Assembly (NCBI RefSeq): GCF_003097495.1
Contig: NZ_QEOP01000001.1
Location: 682,001 to 746,000 of the forward strand
Reading direction: 5' to 3'
Length of the DNA: 64,000 nucleotides
DNA from: Amnibacterium flavum
GTDB taxonomy: Bacteria; Actinomycetota; Actinomycetes; Actinomycetales; Microbacteriaceae
Under the pieces are notes generated by a model, which worked only from the letters and a program-made list of their open reading frames with translations, ran no database searches and had not been told where the DNA came from. Numbering within the stretch: position 1 is the stretch's first letter; every line of letters begins with the position of its first letter. The position numbers and the translations under genes are program-made. Below are positions 26,329-34,548 of this stretch, piece after piece.

Positions 26329-27422
26329 TTGTCGCCGCCTTTGTGGCCGAGGCCCGTCGAGTTGAGCAGCAGATCGTCCTTCGCGATCGCGTCAGCACTG
26401 CGGTGCCCGCGCCGCCGAGCCCGCCGGTTCGCGACCCGCCCCTCGACGGAGGCGATGCGCCGGGAGATGGCGAAGTTGAGCAGACCGACGATCACGATGA
26501 GGAGGAACAGCAGCCAGGCGACCGCGGCGGCCTCGCCGAAGTCCTGGCGGAAGAATGCCATCTCCCAGAGATAGAGGACGGTGGTCTGGAACTGGCGGTC
26601 GGAACCGCCGATGCCGCCCGCGTTGGAGACGTCGAAGAGCCGCGGCTCCGCGAAGATCTGCAGACCGCCGATCGTGGCGGTGATGACCACGAAGATGAGG
26701 GTCGGGCGGATGCCCGGGATGGTGATCGAGGTGAATCGGCGGAACTTGCCGGCACCGTCGAGGGCGGCGGACTCGTGCAGCTCCCGCGGCACCGCCTGCA
26801 TGGCGGCGAGGAGGATGAGCGCGTTGTATCCGGTCCAGCGCCAGTTGACCATTGTCGCGATCGCGACGTGGCTGGCGAGCACGTCGTGCTTCCACTCGAT
26901 CGGGTCGATCCCGACGAGGCCGAGCAGGTTGTTGGCGAGGCCGGCCTGCTCGTTGAAGATGCTCGAGAAGATGAGGGCGACCGCGACGGGGGCGACGACG
27001 TAGGGGAGCAGGATGCTCATCCGCCAGAACGTCTTGGCGCGCAGCGCCTGGTCGAGCACACCGGCGAGCAGCAGCGCCACGAGGATCTGCGGGATCGCGG
27101 AGAGCAGGAAGATGCTCGCGGTGTTGAAGATCGAGTTCCAGAAGAAGCGGTCCTGGAGGACGGCGGCGAAGTTGCCGAAGCCGACGAAGTCGCCCTGGCC
27201 CTGGAGCAGCTGCCAGTCGTACAGCGACACGACGAGCGTGTAGACGAGCGGGAAGGCGCCGATCACCGCGAAGAGGAGGAAGAACGGCGAGATGTAGAAG
27301 TACGGCGACGCCTTGAGGTCGAACCTGCTCAGCCGCTGAGCGAAGGTCAGCGGGGGAGCGGCGACCCGACGTGGAGGCCGGGGTGCCGGCGTCTCGGTCG
27401 ACGGACTGAGGGTGCTCGTCAT
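26325..27422 (-). CDS. Sugar ABC transporter permease (MalF-type)
   Basis: This 365-residue permease has an N-terminal cytosolic stretch rich in Pro/Arg and then about six to seven membrane helices starting at SPYFYISPFFLLFAVIGAFP. The EAA loop appears as RELHESAALDGAGKFRRFTSITIP. I use the ATG at 27422 (MTSTLSPS); a longer reading upstream would cross the intergenic hairpin. The C-terminal tail is rich in Arg and Asp. It pairs with the overlapping MalG-type gene and receives substrate from the lipoprotein encoded upstream. The 100-bp gap to that gene contains a strong stem-loop that probably lowers permease expression relative to the binding protein. Confidence 0.93.
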   Translation of the reverse strand: MTSTLSPSTETPAPRPPRRVAAPPLTFAQRLSRFDLKASPYFYISPFFLLFAVIGAFPLVYTLVVSLYDWQLLQGQGDFVGFGNFAAVLQDRFFWNSIFNTASIFLLSAIPQILVALLLAGVLDQALRAKTFWRMSILLPYVVAPVAVALIFSSIFNEQAGLANNLLGLVGIDPIEWKHDVLASHVAIATMVNWRWTGYNALILLAAMQAVPRELHESAALDGAGKFRRFTSITIPGIRPTLIFVVITATIGGLQIFAEPRLFDVSNAGGIGGSDRQFQTTVLYLWEMAFFRQDFGEAAAVAWLLFLLIVIVGLLNFAISRRIASVEGRVANRRARRRGHRSADAIAKDDLLLNSTGLGHKGGDK

Positions 27423-27462
27423 GATGGAGTCTGCTTTCGAAGGGATCGAGCGGGAGGTCGCC

Positions 27463-27494
27463 GTGCGCCCGGCCTGGGGGGAGGCCGGGCGCAC
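27463..27494 (-). terminator. Intercistronic stem-loop between binding-protein and permease genes
   Basis: GTGCGCCCGGCCT (27463-27475) pairs perfectly with AGGCCGGGCGCAC (27482-27494) across a 6-nt G loop. There is no clear U-tract, so a partial terminator or mRNA-stabilising hairpin is likely. Confidence 0.65.
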
Positions 27495-27522
27495 AGCTCA
27501 GGAGAACTGGCCCTCTGGGGTG

Positions 27523-28839
27523 TTAGTTCTTGACCAGTTCGCCGAGCAGCGAGAGGGCCTCCGCCCACCCGGCGTCGGCGTCGACCTCACCGCGGTCGAC
27601 CTTCTGCAGCACGGGACCGAACACGTTCTCCTGGATCAGCGAGTCGTCGGGGCCCTTGTACTGAGCGACGACGCCCTCAGCGCGCTTTGCGAGGATCGCA
27701 CCGACGGGGGCGTCGTTGAAGAAGGCGTTGGGCTCGCCGCTCGAGGCGAGTTCCTCCTCCGCCTTGACCGTGCTCGGGAAAGTGCCCGCTGCCTCGAACT
27801 GCTTGACCTGCTGCTCGGGCTCGGTCAGCCACGACGCGAGCGCTGCGGCCTCCTTCGGGTGCTTCGACTGCGTCGGCACGGAGAGGAAGGCGCCACCCCA
27901 GTTGGCTGCGCCACCGGGGAAGACATCGGCGAAGTCCCAGCCGCTGTTCGCGACGTCACCGCCACCGGCCTCGACCTGACCCTGGACGACACCGAGCATC
28001 CAGCCCGGGCAGACGAAGGTCGCGAAGGTCCCGTCGACGAACGACTTGCCGCCGTTCCAGTCCCACGCGGTCTGGGCTGCGGAGAGGCCCTCGGCTGCGG
28101 CGTCGTTGATCCAGCCCCAGCGCTCCTCGAGGTCGGCGTTGCCGTCGACGTTCAGTTCGCCGTCGCTCGTGTAGTAGCCCTCGGGCAGCTGGTTGACCAT
28201 GGCGTTCCAGACGAATCCGGAGTGGTCGTACCAGGCCTTGCCGGTCGCATCCTTGTACTGCTTGCCGACGGTGAAAAAGTCCTCCCACGTCGAGTCGGCG
28301 CCACCGAGGAGCTCGGCGACGGCCTCACGGTCTGCGGGAAGGCCGGCCGCTTCGAAAGCGGTGCGGTTGTAGCAGAGGCCCTCAGGCCCGATGTCGGTGC
28401 CGTAGCCGATCACGCGGCCGTCGGGGTCGGTGGCCTGCGCGTACTTCCAGTCGACCCAGTCGCTCTTGCGGTCCTCGATGCCGTACTCGGTGAGGTCGGT
28501 GAACTGGTCCGAGACCTCCATGATCGAACCGAGCCAGCCCTCCTCGATGGCGACCACGTCGGACAGACCCGAGCCGGCTGCGAGCTTCGTGAACGCATCG
28601 GTACGCGCGTTGCCGCCGGTGTCGATGTTGTTGGCGGTGATCTTGATACCGGGGTTGGCCGCCTCGTACTCCTTGTAGAGGTCGTCGTACCCGAATGTGC
28701 CGAACGTGGTGACGGTCAGCTCGATCTGGTCGCCGTCACCGCCTCCGCTGTCGGATGCGCCGGCGCAGCCGGTGGCGATCAGTGCGATCGAGGCGGCTGC
28801 GGCAACTGCCGCACCCGTTTTCGTGCGTCGTGAGAACAT
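27523..28839 (-). CDS. Extracellular sugar-binding lipoprotein of the ABC transporter
   Basis: This 438-residue cluster B solute-binding protein has a signal peptide ending in the lipobox IATGC (Cys25), so it is anchored to the outer face of the membrane. The mature part begins with a Gly/Ser/Asp linker and contains the type pattern DQIELTVTTFGTFGYDDLYK and ANPGIKI. The ATG at 28839 is chosen because AAAGGAG lies 8 nt upstream; two GTGs just before it are alternatives. It is the first gene of the operon, directly behind a consensus-like promoter flanked by two LacI operators. It should bind a beta-glucoside for import. Confidence 0.94.
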   Translation of the reverse strand: MFSRRTKTGAAVAAAASIALIATGCAGASDSGGGDGDQIELTVTTFGTFGYDDLYKEYEAANPGIKITANNIDTGGNARTDAFTKLAAGSGLSDVVAIEEGWLGSIMEVSDQFTDLTEYGIEDRKSDWVDWKYAQATDPDGRVIGYGTDIGPEGLCYNRTAFEAAGLPADREAVAELLGGADSTWEDFFTVGKQYKDATGKAWYDHSGFVWNAMVNQLPEGYYTSDGELNVDGNADLEERWGWINDAAAEGLSAAQTAWDWNGGKSFVDGTFATFVCPGWMLGVVQGQVEAGGGDVANSGWDFADVFPGGAANWGGAFLSVPTQSKHPKEAAALASWLTEPEQQVKQFEAAGTFPSTVKAEEELASSGEPNAFFNDAPVGAILAKRAEGVVAQYKGPDDSLIQENVFGPVLQKVDRGEVDADAGWAEALSLLGELVKN

Positions 28840-28908
28840 CACGGTCACTCCTTTGTGTGCGTGGGTGAGGGCACGCCGCGGGACGCTCTCCGGAGGACTC
28901 CTCCGCCT

Positions 28909-28924
28909 GTGAGAGCGCTCTCAC
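28909..28924. promoter_or_regulatory. LacI-type operator O1
   Basis: GTGAGAGCGCTCTCAC is a perfect 16-bp palindrome with a central CG, typical of LacI-family sites. It lies just downstream of the predicted start of transcription. Confidence 0.75.
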
Positions 28925-28938
28925 GGTGCGATTGCCCG

Positions 28939-28968
28939 ACTATAGGAATGGCATCCTCGCCATGTCAA
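28939..28968 (-). promoter_or_regulatory. Promoter of the beta-glucoside ABC operon
   Basis: TTGACA (minus strand, 28963-28968), an 18-nt spacer and TATAGT (28939-28944) form a near-consensus housekeeping promoter facing the binding-protein gene. Confidence 0.8.
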
Positions 28969-28976
28969 GACATTTT

Positions 28977-28990
28977 TGGGAGCGCTCCCA
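28977..28990. promoter_or_regulatory. LacI-type operator O2
   Basis: TGGGAGCGCTCCCA is a perfect 14-bp palindrome sharing the GAGCGCTC core with O1, 67 bp away centre to centre and just upstream of the -35 element. Confidence 0.7.
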
Positions 28991-29190
28991 CGTTTTCGAA
29001 ATGCCGCACTGAAGGCTCGCGTTCGGCGAGTGTATCCCCGGGCCTCTCTCACACGAGACCGCGGTAATTACGCAAGAGCTCGGGTGTGGGGGGCCAGGTA
29101 GCCGCACATTCCGAGAACGGAATATCCCCCGCGTCACGCCACCTGAGGCGTGCAGCGCGAGCCGACGGGCTGATCGCACCGGAGGCGTCC

Positions 29191-29196
29191 TAGGCT
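29191..29196 (+). promoter_or_regulatory. -10 element of leaderless M15 peptidase promoter (TAGGCT)
   Basis: TAGGCT is followed by 6 nt and the GTG at 29203. Confidence 0.55.
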
Positions 29197-29202
29197 CGGA
29201 GG

Positions 29203-29958
29203 GTGCGCGCGTTCCGTTCCTCTCGCCGGCGAGCGACGGTGATCGGCCTGGTCGCCCTGTCGTTGACGCTGACATCGTGCGCCATCCCTCGACCCGCGCT
29301 GACGACTCCTGCCGCCGAGGTGCCCACCGAGATCCCTGTTCCCGTGCAGACCACGACAGAGCCCCCGCCCCCGCCCGCCTTCGACAAGGCGGCGCGCTCG
29401 ATCGACGATCCGAACAGCATCTGGGTCGTCGTCGACCGGCTTCGTCCGCTGAACCCGCAGGACTACGTTCCGCCCGATCTCGTCGACGTCCCCGTAGCCC
29501 ACACGTGGGATCCGATCCTCCGACAGGAGGCGTCCGACGCCATCGTCGCGATGTTCACTGCGGCGCAGACGGAGGCCGGGCTGTACCTCGCATCGAACAG
29601 CGCCTACCGCTCCTATTCGACGCAGGTCGACCTGTACTCGCCCGGAGATCCGACGACCGCCCCTCCCGGTACGAGCGAACATCAGACCGGCCTCGCGATG
29701 GATATCGGGGCCGAGTCGGGCGCCTGCTCCCTCAACGAATGCTTCGCCGACACGCCCGAAGGCCAGTGGCTGGCGGCCAACGCCTACCGCTTCGGGTTCC
29801 TCCTCCGCTTCCCGGCCGATAAGGCGGACGTAACGGGGTATCCGTTCGAGCCGTGGCACTACCGCTACATCGGCGTCGATCTCGCCACCGAGATGCACAA
29901 CACAGGATCGACGACCCTCGAGGAGTTCTTCGGGCTGCCGCCCGCCCCTGCACCCTGA
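29203..29958 (+). CDS. Exported M15-family D,D-carboxypeptidase lipoprotein (VanY-like)
   Basis: This 251-residue protein has a signal peptide with lipobox LTSC (Cys26), a Pro/Thr-rich spacer (residues 35-60), and a VanY/M15B catalytic domain. The metal and catalytic residues are visible in SAYRSYSTQ, TSEHQTGLAMDIG (His160, Asp167) and FEPWHYRYIG (Glu216, His219). It should trim D-Ala from peptidoglycan stem peptides outside the membrane. The GTG start is set by the leaderless -10 element, although GGAGG also lies immediately before it. The following gene also encodes a probable cell-wall lipoprotein. Confidence 0.93.
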   Translation: MRAFRSSRRRATVIGLVALSLTLTSCAIPRPALTTPAAEVPTEIPVPVQTTTEPPPPPAFDKAARSIDDPNSIWVVVDRLRPLNPQDYVPPDLVDVPVAHTWDPILRQEASDAIVAMFTAAQTEAGLYLASNSAYRSYSTQVDLYSPGDPTTAPPGTSEHQTGLAMDIGAESGACSLNECFADTPEGQWLAANAYRFGFLLRFPADKADVTGYPFEPWHYRYIGVDLATEMHNTGSTTLEEFFGLPPAPAP

Positions 29959-30047
29959 GCGTCACCGCCCGCACTGGCTGGGGATGCAGTCCGAATCCAT
30001 AGGCTTGACAGGGGGATGGCAAGGAACGCCGCCTACCGTGGCTGCAG

Positions 30048-30692
30048 ATGTCTTCCTCTCGCTTGTTCCGCCGCTCCGCCCTCCTCTTCGCGCCCGTACT
30101 GGTCGCGACACTCGCGCTCACGGCGTGCTCGCCGGAATCCCTGGTCGGTGACGCCTCGAGCACATCACGGGAATCGAAGGCCGACGCGTCGACCGCGGAT
30201 GCGGAGCTGAGCGACTCCGTCCAGGCGCAGGTCGACTACGTCCTCAGCTACTGGTCCGACTACAACCCCGAGTACGGCACTCTCGGCGACGACGACTGCG
30301 TGAACTTCACCAGCCAGAGCCTTCTCGAGCGCGGCTGGGTGCAGGATGACGAATGGTTCTACGGGGGTGAGTCGGTCTGGGACAGTTCGCCGGCTTGGAT
30401 CAGCTCGACCGCGTTCAACGACTACCTGGCGAGCCGGACCGATCTGGTGACCGCGCTCGACGACAGTCAGCGCGAGCAGGTCGTCGTGGGCGACATCGTC
30501 CAGTTCGACTGGGACAACAGCGGCGACCGCGACCACACCGGCGTCGTGACGCGCGTCGAGACCACCGATGAGGGCATAGTCGTCTCCTTCGCCGGTCACA
30601 CCGAGGACTCCGACTACCGCAGCGTCGACACCGCCATCACGGTCAATCACCCGGGTGCGAGCGTCTACTACTGGCACATCCTCGACGACTGA
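30048..30692 (+). CDS. Exported amidase-domain lipoprotein (amidase_6-like)
   Basis: This 214-residue protein has a signal peptide with lipobox LTAC (Cys27), a Ser/Asp/Ala-rich linker and a domain resembling putative amidase_6 (CHAP/NlpC-like). The domain contains DDCVNFTSQSLLERGW (candidate nucleophile Cys84), VVGDIVQFDWDNSGDRDHTGVVT (read as two blocks; candidate His163) and a final TAITVNHPGASVYYWHI strand. A cell-wall amidase or peptidase role on the outer face of the membrane is likely. The ATG is preceded by TACCGT at 8-nt distance; no clear ribosome-binding site is seen. It follows the M15 peptidase gene by 89 bp. Confidence 0.8.
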   Translation: MSSSRLFRRSALLFAPVLVATLALTACSPESLVGDASSTSRESKADASTADAELSDSVQAQVDYVLSYWSDYNPEYGTLGDDDCVNFTSQSLLERGWVQDDEWFYGGESVWDSSPAWISSTAFNDYLASRTDLVTALDDSQREQVVVGDIVQFDWDNSGDRDHTGVVTRVETTDEGIVVSFAGHTEDSDYRSVDTAITVNHPGASVYYWHILDD

Positions 30693-30823
30693 TCTCTAGG
30701 AGATCGAGTAGGCATCACTCAGCGGGAGATGCAAGAGTAAGCACGGCGTTATCTCGATGATCTAACTAAATCGTCGAGAGTCGTCGACTTCGACTCCCAT
30801 CCCTCTGTCCCGAAGGACCCCGC

Positions 30824-32224
30824 TTGGCAGAGCACTCCGCCGCCATCAACGATGACGTGCCGGCCCCTCAGAGCGGTTCCGTCGACGGGCGATATCTCGT
30901 TGGACCGGTCATCGGTCACGGCGGGCTTGCGACCGTCTACCGGGCGCGCGACACACTGCTCAACCGAGACGTCGCGATCAAGATCTTCCGCGCACGCGCC
31001 GACAACCGCGACAAGCTGCGGCTTCAGGAGGCCGAGGCGCGACTCGTCGCAAGCCTCAACCACTACGCGCTCACCACGCTCTTCGACGCCGGGGTGGACA
31101 TGTCCGACCCGCAGGCGCCGCAGATCTACCTGATCATGGAGAACATCCCCGGCGCCGACCTGCAGCGGTGGCTGGAGGACGGCCCCCTGAGCCCGCTACA
31201 GGTCGGCTATCTCGGTCTCGACCTCAGCGAGGGGCTCCAATACGTGCATGAGCACGGCTTCCTCCACCGCGACCTCAAGCCGGCGAACATCCTGCTCGCC
31301 AAGCGGGGTGCCGAGACGCGCATCCGCGGCAAGCTCACCGACTTCGGCATCGCGAGCGCCATCGGCACGGGTGACCGTGGCGAGGTGACCATCGGGACGG
31401 CGGCCTATCTCGCACCCGAGCAGGTGCTCGGCGAGGTCCCCACGCCCGAGACGGACATCTATTCGCTCGGCCTCGTGCTGATGGAAGCCGTGACCGCCCG
31501 ACTTGAGTACCCGGGATCGGTGAGCGAGTCGGCGATCGCCCGCCTCGACCGCGATCCCACCGTCCCCGACACGGTCCCCGCTGCCCTCGCGGCGATCCTC
31601 ACGGGGATGACACGGCGCGAGCCGACCGACCGGATCAGCCTCGCCGAGGCCACCGCCGCCTTCCAGGAGTTCTGCCTCGCCCAGGTCGCGCAGCACCGCA
31701 ACCAGAGCGTCGCGTTCGCGTCGGGCGATGTCGCGGAGCGCGACGCGGCCGTGCGGCGATACAACGTGCTGGACACCCCTCCCGACGAAGCGTTCGACCG
31801 CCTCGCCCACCTCGCGACGCGTCTCGTCGGGGCACCGATCGCGTTCGTCTCGGTGATCGACTCCGAGCGGGTGTTCGTGAAGGCCGGTGCCGGCCTCGAC
31901 CTGCGCGGCAACGTGCCGCTCGACCAGTCGCTGTGCACGCTCACGGTCCGGGGCGGGGAGCCCTGGTATGTGTCCGACATCGCCACCGATTGGCGCACAC
32001 GAGACCTCGACCTGCCGCTCGACGCGAGCGTGGCCCGTTCCTACGCGGCGGCTCCGCTGGTCACCATCGACGGCTACAGCATCGGTTCGCTCTGCGTCTA
32101 CGACACCGAACCCCGCGACTACACCCCCGACGAGCTCGCAGACCTGGCCGAGCTCGCCGCGATAGCAGTGCGCGAACTCGAGCTGCGGCTTGCGACCCGA
32201 CGGGCCCTGCTCGGCCTCGGCTGA
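30824..32224 (+). CDS. Soluble serine/threonine protein kinase with C-terminal GAF domain
   Basis: This 466-residue protein has a eukaryote-like kinase domain at residues 20-290: glycine loop GHGGLATV (31-38), ATP-binding Lys53, catalytic loop HRDLKPAN (148-155) and DFG Asp173, so it is probably active. From about residue 315 a GAF domain follows (RYNVLDTPPDEAFDRLAHLA; a CVYD-containing final strand) instead of the usual membrane helix and PASTA repeats. It should therefore phosphorylate proteins in the cytoplasm in response to a small ligand or redox signal. The TTG start has GAAGGA 6 nt upstream. No partner gene lies in an operon with it. Confidence 0.93.
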   Translation: MAEHSAAINDDVPAPQSGSVDGRYLVGPVIGHGGLATVYRARDTLLNRDVAIKIFRARADNRDKLRLQEAEARLVASLNHYALTTLFDAGVDMSDPQAPQIYLIMENIPGADLQRWLEDGPLSPLQVGYLGLDLSEGLQYVHEHGFLHRDLKPANILLAKRGAETRIRGKLTDFGIASAIGTGDRGEVTIGTAAYLAPEQVLGEVPTPETDIYSLGLVLMEAVTARLEYPGSVSESAIARLDRDPTVPDTVPAALAAILTGMTRREPTDRISLAEATAAFQEFCLAQVAQHRNQSVAFASGDVAERDAAVRRYNVLDTPPDEAFDRLAHLATRLVGAPIAFVSVIDSERVFVKAGAGLDLRGNVPLDQSLCTLTVRGGEPWYVSDIATDWRTRDLDLPLDASVARSYAAAPLVTIDGYSIGSLCVYDTEPRDYTPDELADLAELAAIAVRELELRLATRRALLGLG

Positions 32225-32249
32225 GTCTGGGCCCCCGGAATGCGGGGCT

Positions 32250-32771
32250 CTATTCGGGCGTCTCGGGCGTCTCGGCGAACTCGGTGCTCCCGAGCGGGCG
32301 GAACACCGTGATCGGCATGTTGTCCGGCGCGATCAGTCGCACGCTCAGGGTGTCGGACGTGGTCAGCCTCGGCCCTTCCACCCGGCTCGCGCCCTGACCC
32401 TCGAGTCGCTTCACGACGGACTGGGCCCGTGACGTGCGGAAGGCGAGGCGTGTCTTGGGCACCGGCGGCGCGGTGAGATCGGTGGGGGAGGACGTGCTCG
32501 GCAGCTCGGGGTGGACGAGCTCGATGGTCGCCCGTCCGACGTCGAGGATCATCTGCGCATCGGTGTCGCCCTGGTACCCCTGGATCTGACGCAGCCCGAG
32601 CGCGTCGCGGTAGAAGGCGAGCGCCGAGTCCCAGTCCTCGCACTCGATGACGAGGCGCAGCTCGGAGATGAGCGTCTGCTCCTCCTCCAGCGACTCGGTG
32701 TTCACGGACTCGCTTCGGGCGAGGTCGGTCTCCGTAGCGTCGGAATCGGAAGGGGGCTGAGTGTCGGTCAT
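32250..32771 (-). CDS. VOC/glyoxalase-like domain protein
   Basis: This 173-residue protein has an acidic N-terminal tail of about 35 residues, followed by a single vicinal-oxygen-chelate domain (SELRLVIECEDWDSALAFYRDALGL; IELVHPEL; LIAPDNMPITVFRPL). The usual metal ligands are only partly evident, so binding rather than catalysis is possible. The ATG at 32771 is chosen because TACCGT (32777-32782, minus strand) lies 5 nt upstream; a longer start is not supported. It converges on the kinase-GAF gene with 25 bp between stops. No substrate can be proposed. Confidence 0.8.
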   Translation of the reverse strand: MTDTQPPSDSDATETDLARSESVNTESLEEEQTLISELRLVIECEDWDSALAFYRDALGLRQIQGYQGDTDAQMILDVGRATIELVHPELPSTSSPTDLTAPPVPKTRLAFRTSRAQSVVKRLEGQGASRVEGPRLTTSDTLSVRLIAPDNMPITVFRPLGSTEFAETPETPE

Positions 32772-32776
32772 ATGGA

Positions 32777-32782
32777 ACGGTA
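32777..32782 (-). promoter_or_regulatory. -10 element of leaderless VOC gene promoter (TACCGT)
   Basis: TACCGT on the minus strand is followed by 5 nt and the ATG at 32771. Confidence 0.45.
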
Positions 32783-32891
32783 TCCAGGATCCGGGCACGG
32801 ATAACGCCCGATCAGCCCATAGCGCCTGGGACGTTACCGGGTATCCGCTGGGTGCCCGTGGGGCGATCGCCGGAGGACCGCCGACACGGAA

Positions 32892-34508
32892 TCAGCCGAG
32901 AGCGGCGTCGACGATCTTCTTCGCCTCGCGCTGGACCTCGCGGAGGTGCTCCTCGCCCTTGAACGATTCGGCGTAGATCTTGTACACGTCTTCCGTCCCG
33001 CTCGGGCGAGCGGCGAACCAGGCGTCCTCGGTCACGACCTTCACTCCGCCGATAGCCGCGCCATTGCCGGGAGCGTGGCTCAGCTTGGCGGTGATCGGCT
33101 CGCCGGCCAGTTCGTCCGCGGCGATAGCGTCGCCGTCGAGCTTGCCCAGTGCCGCCTTCTGCGCCTTGGTCGCACCGGCGTCGACGCGCTCGTAGGCGGG
33201 AGCGCCGAAGCGCTCGGTGAGCTCCACGTAGAGCTGGCTGGGGGTCTTGCCCGTCTTGGCGAGGATCTCGCTCGCGAGCAGCGCGAGGATGATGCCGTCC
33301 TTGTCCGTCGTCCAGACGGTGCCGTCGAATCGGAGGAAGCTTGCGCCGGCGGACTCCTCGCCGCCGAATGCGACGGACCCGTCGACCAGTCCGGGGACGA
33401 ACCACTTGAACCCGACGGGAACCTCGAGGAGCTCCCGCCCGAGGGACTCGGCGACCCGGTCGATCATGCTCGACGAGACGAGCGTCTTGCCGATGGCGGC
33501 GTCGTCGCGCCATCCCGGACGGTTGGCGTACAGGTACTGGATCGCGACCGCGAGGTAGTGGTTCGGGTTCATCAGGCCGCCATCGGGGGTGACGATCCCG
33601 TGACGGTCGGCGTCGGCGTCGTTGCCGGTGAGGATGTCGAAGTCATGGCGGCGGGCGACGACCGAGGCCATCGCGGACGGGGAGGACGGGTCCATCCGGA
33701 TCTTGCCGTCCCAGTCCAGCGTCATGAAGCGCCAGGTGGGGTCGATGACCGGGTTCACGATCTCGAGGTTCAGCCCGTACCGGTCGCGGATCGCCTCCCA
33801 GTAGCTGAGGCTCGCGCCGCCGAGCGGGTCGGCGCCGATGTGCAGCCCCGACTTCTTGATCGCCTCGAGGTCGATGATGTTCTTGAGGTCGTCGACGTAG
33901 TTGCCGAGGAAGTCGTAGGTCTCGACGGCGGTCGGCTCGGCCCGCTTCACGTCGCGCAGGCCGCCCTCGATGATCTCGTTGGCGCGCTTCGCGATCCACG
34001 AGGTCGCATCGGTGTCGGCCGGTCCGCCGTGGGGCGGGTTGTACTTGAAGCCGCCATCGCGGGGCGGGTTGTGACTGGGGGTCACGACGATGCCGTCGGC
34101 CTGATCGTCGTGGCCCGCGCGGTTGTAGGTGATGATCGCGTGCGACACCGCCGGAGTCGGCGTGTAGCCGTCGAACTCGTCGGACAGGGCGCGGACGCCG
34201 TTGGCGACGAGCACTTCGAGTGCGGTCGTCTCGGCCGGGCGGCTCAGCGCGTGCGTGTCACGGCCGATGAAGAGGGGGCCGGTGATGCCCTCTTTGGTCC
34301 GGTATTCGACGATCGCCTGCGTGGTCGCGGCGATGTGGTCCTCGTTGAACGCGGTGTCGAAAGCGCTTCCGCGGTGGCCGGATGTGCCGAAGACGACCTT
34401 CTGCTCGGGGATGGAAACGTCGGGGTGCAGCGTGAAGTAGGCGTGCACCAGGGCCTTGACGTCGATGAGGTCGGACTCCTGGGCAACAGTCCCTGCGCGA
34501 TCGGTCAT
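32892..34508 (-). CDS. pgm: Phosphoglucomutase (alpha-D-glucose phosphate-specific)
   Basis: This 538-residue phosphohexomutase interconverts glucose 1-phosphate and glucose 6-phosphate. It has the [14 protein letters not shown]-terminal motif (40-52), the active-site phosphoserine in [13 protein letters not shown] (Ser145), the metal-binding loop [10 protein letters not shown] and the sugar loop GEESAGASF. The C-terminal [15 protein letters not shown] phosphate-binding motif is intact. Length matches E. coli Pgm. It is divergent from pheA with 40 bp between start codons. It is a housekeeping gene linking glycolysis with glycogen and cell-envelope sugar synthesis. Confidence 0.97.
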   Translation of the reverse strand: MTDRAGTVAQESDLIDVKALVHAYFTLHPDVSIPEQKVVFGTSGHRGSAFDTAFNEDHIAATTQAIVEYRTKEGITGPLFIGRDTHALSRPAETTALEVLVANGVRALSDEFDGYTPTPAVSHAIITYNRAGHDDQADGIVVTPSHNPPRDGGFKYNPPHGGPADTDATSWIAKRANEIIEGGLRDVKRAEPTAVETYDFLGNYVDDLKNIIDLEAIKKSGLHIGADPLGGASLSYWEAIRDRYGLNLEIVNPVIDPTWRFMTLDWDGKIRMDPSSPSAMASVVARRHDFDILTGNDADADRHGIVTPDGGLMNPNHYLAVAIQYLYANRPGWRDDAAIGKTLVSSSMIDRVAESLGRELLEVPVGFKWFVPGLVDGSVAFGGEESAGASFLRFDGTVWTTDKDGIILALLASEILAKTGKTPSQLYVELTERFGAPAYERVDAGATKAQKAALGKLDGDAIAADELAGEPITAKLSHAPGNGAAIGGVKVVTEDAWFAARPSGTEDVYKIYAESFKGEEHLREVQREAKKIVDAALG

Positions 34509-34535
34509 GCCCCCATCCTGGCCCGCGCGGAACGC

Positions 34536-34541
34536 TATCCT
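34536..34541 (+). promoter_or_regulatory. -10 element of pheA promoter (TATCCT)
   Basis: TATCCT is followed by 7 nt and the ATG at 34549; a leaderless mRNA is likely. Confidence 0.5.
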
Positions 34542-34548
34542 CTACTCC

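Larger units (their letters stand above)
28840..29202. other. Regulatory region between the ABC operon and the divergent M15 peptidase gene
   Basis: These 363 bp contain, from the left, the binding-protein ribosome-binding site, a LacI operator, the operon promoter and a second LacI operator (up to 28990), all listed separately. At the right end lies the -10 element of the peptidase gene. About 200 bp in between shows no gene or repeat. Confidence 0.6.

Noticed and set aside
25433-26398. Extension of the GH1 frame through the permease gene (792 codons)
   Set aside because: The upstream part is the shadow of the permease; ATGA coupling at 25429-25432 marks the true start.
30691-30705. GATCTC-TAG-GAGATC hairpin after the amidase-like gene as a terminator
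   Set aside because: Six-bp stem with no U-tract; too weak to list as a terminator.
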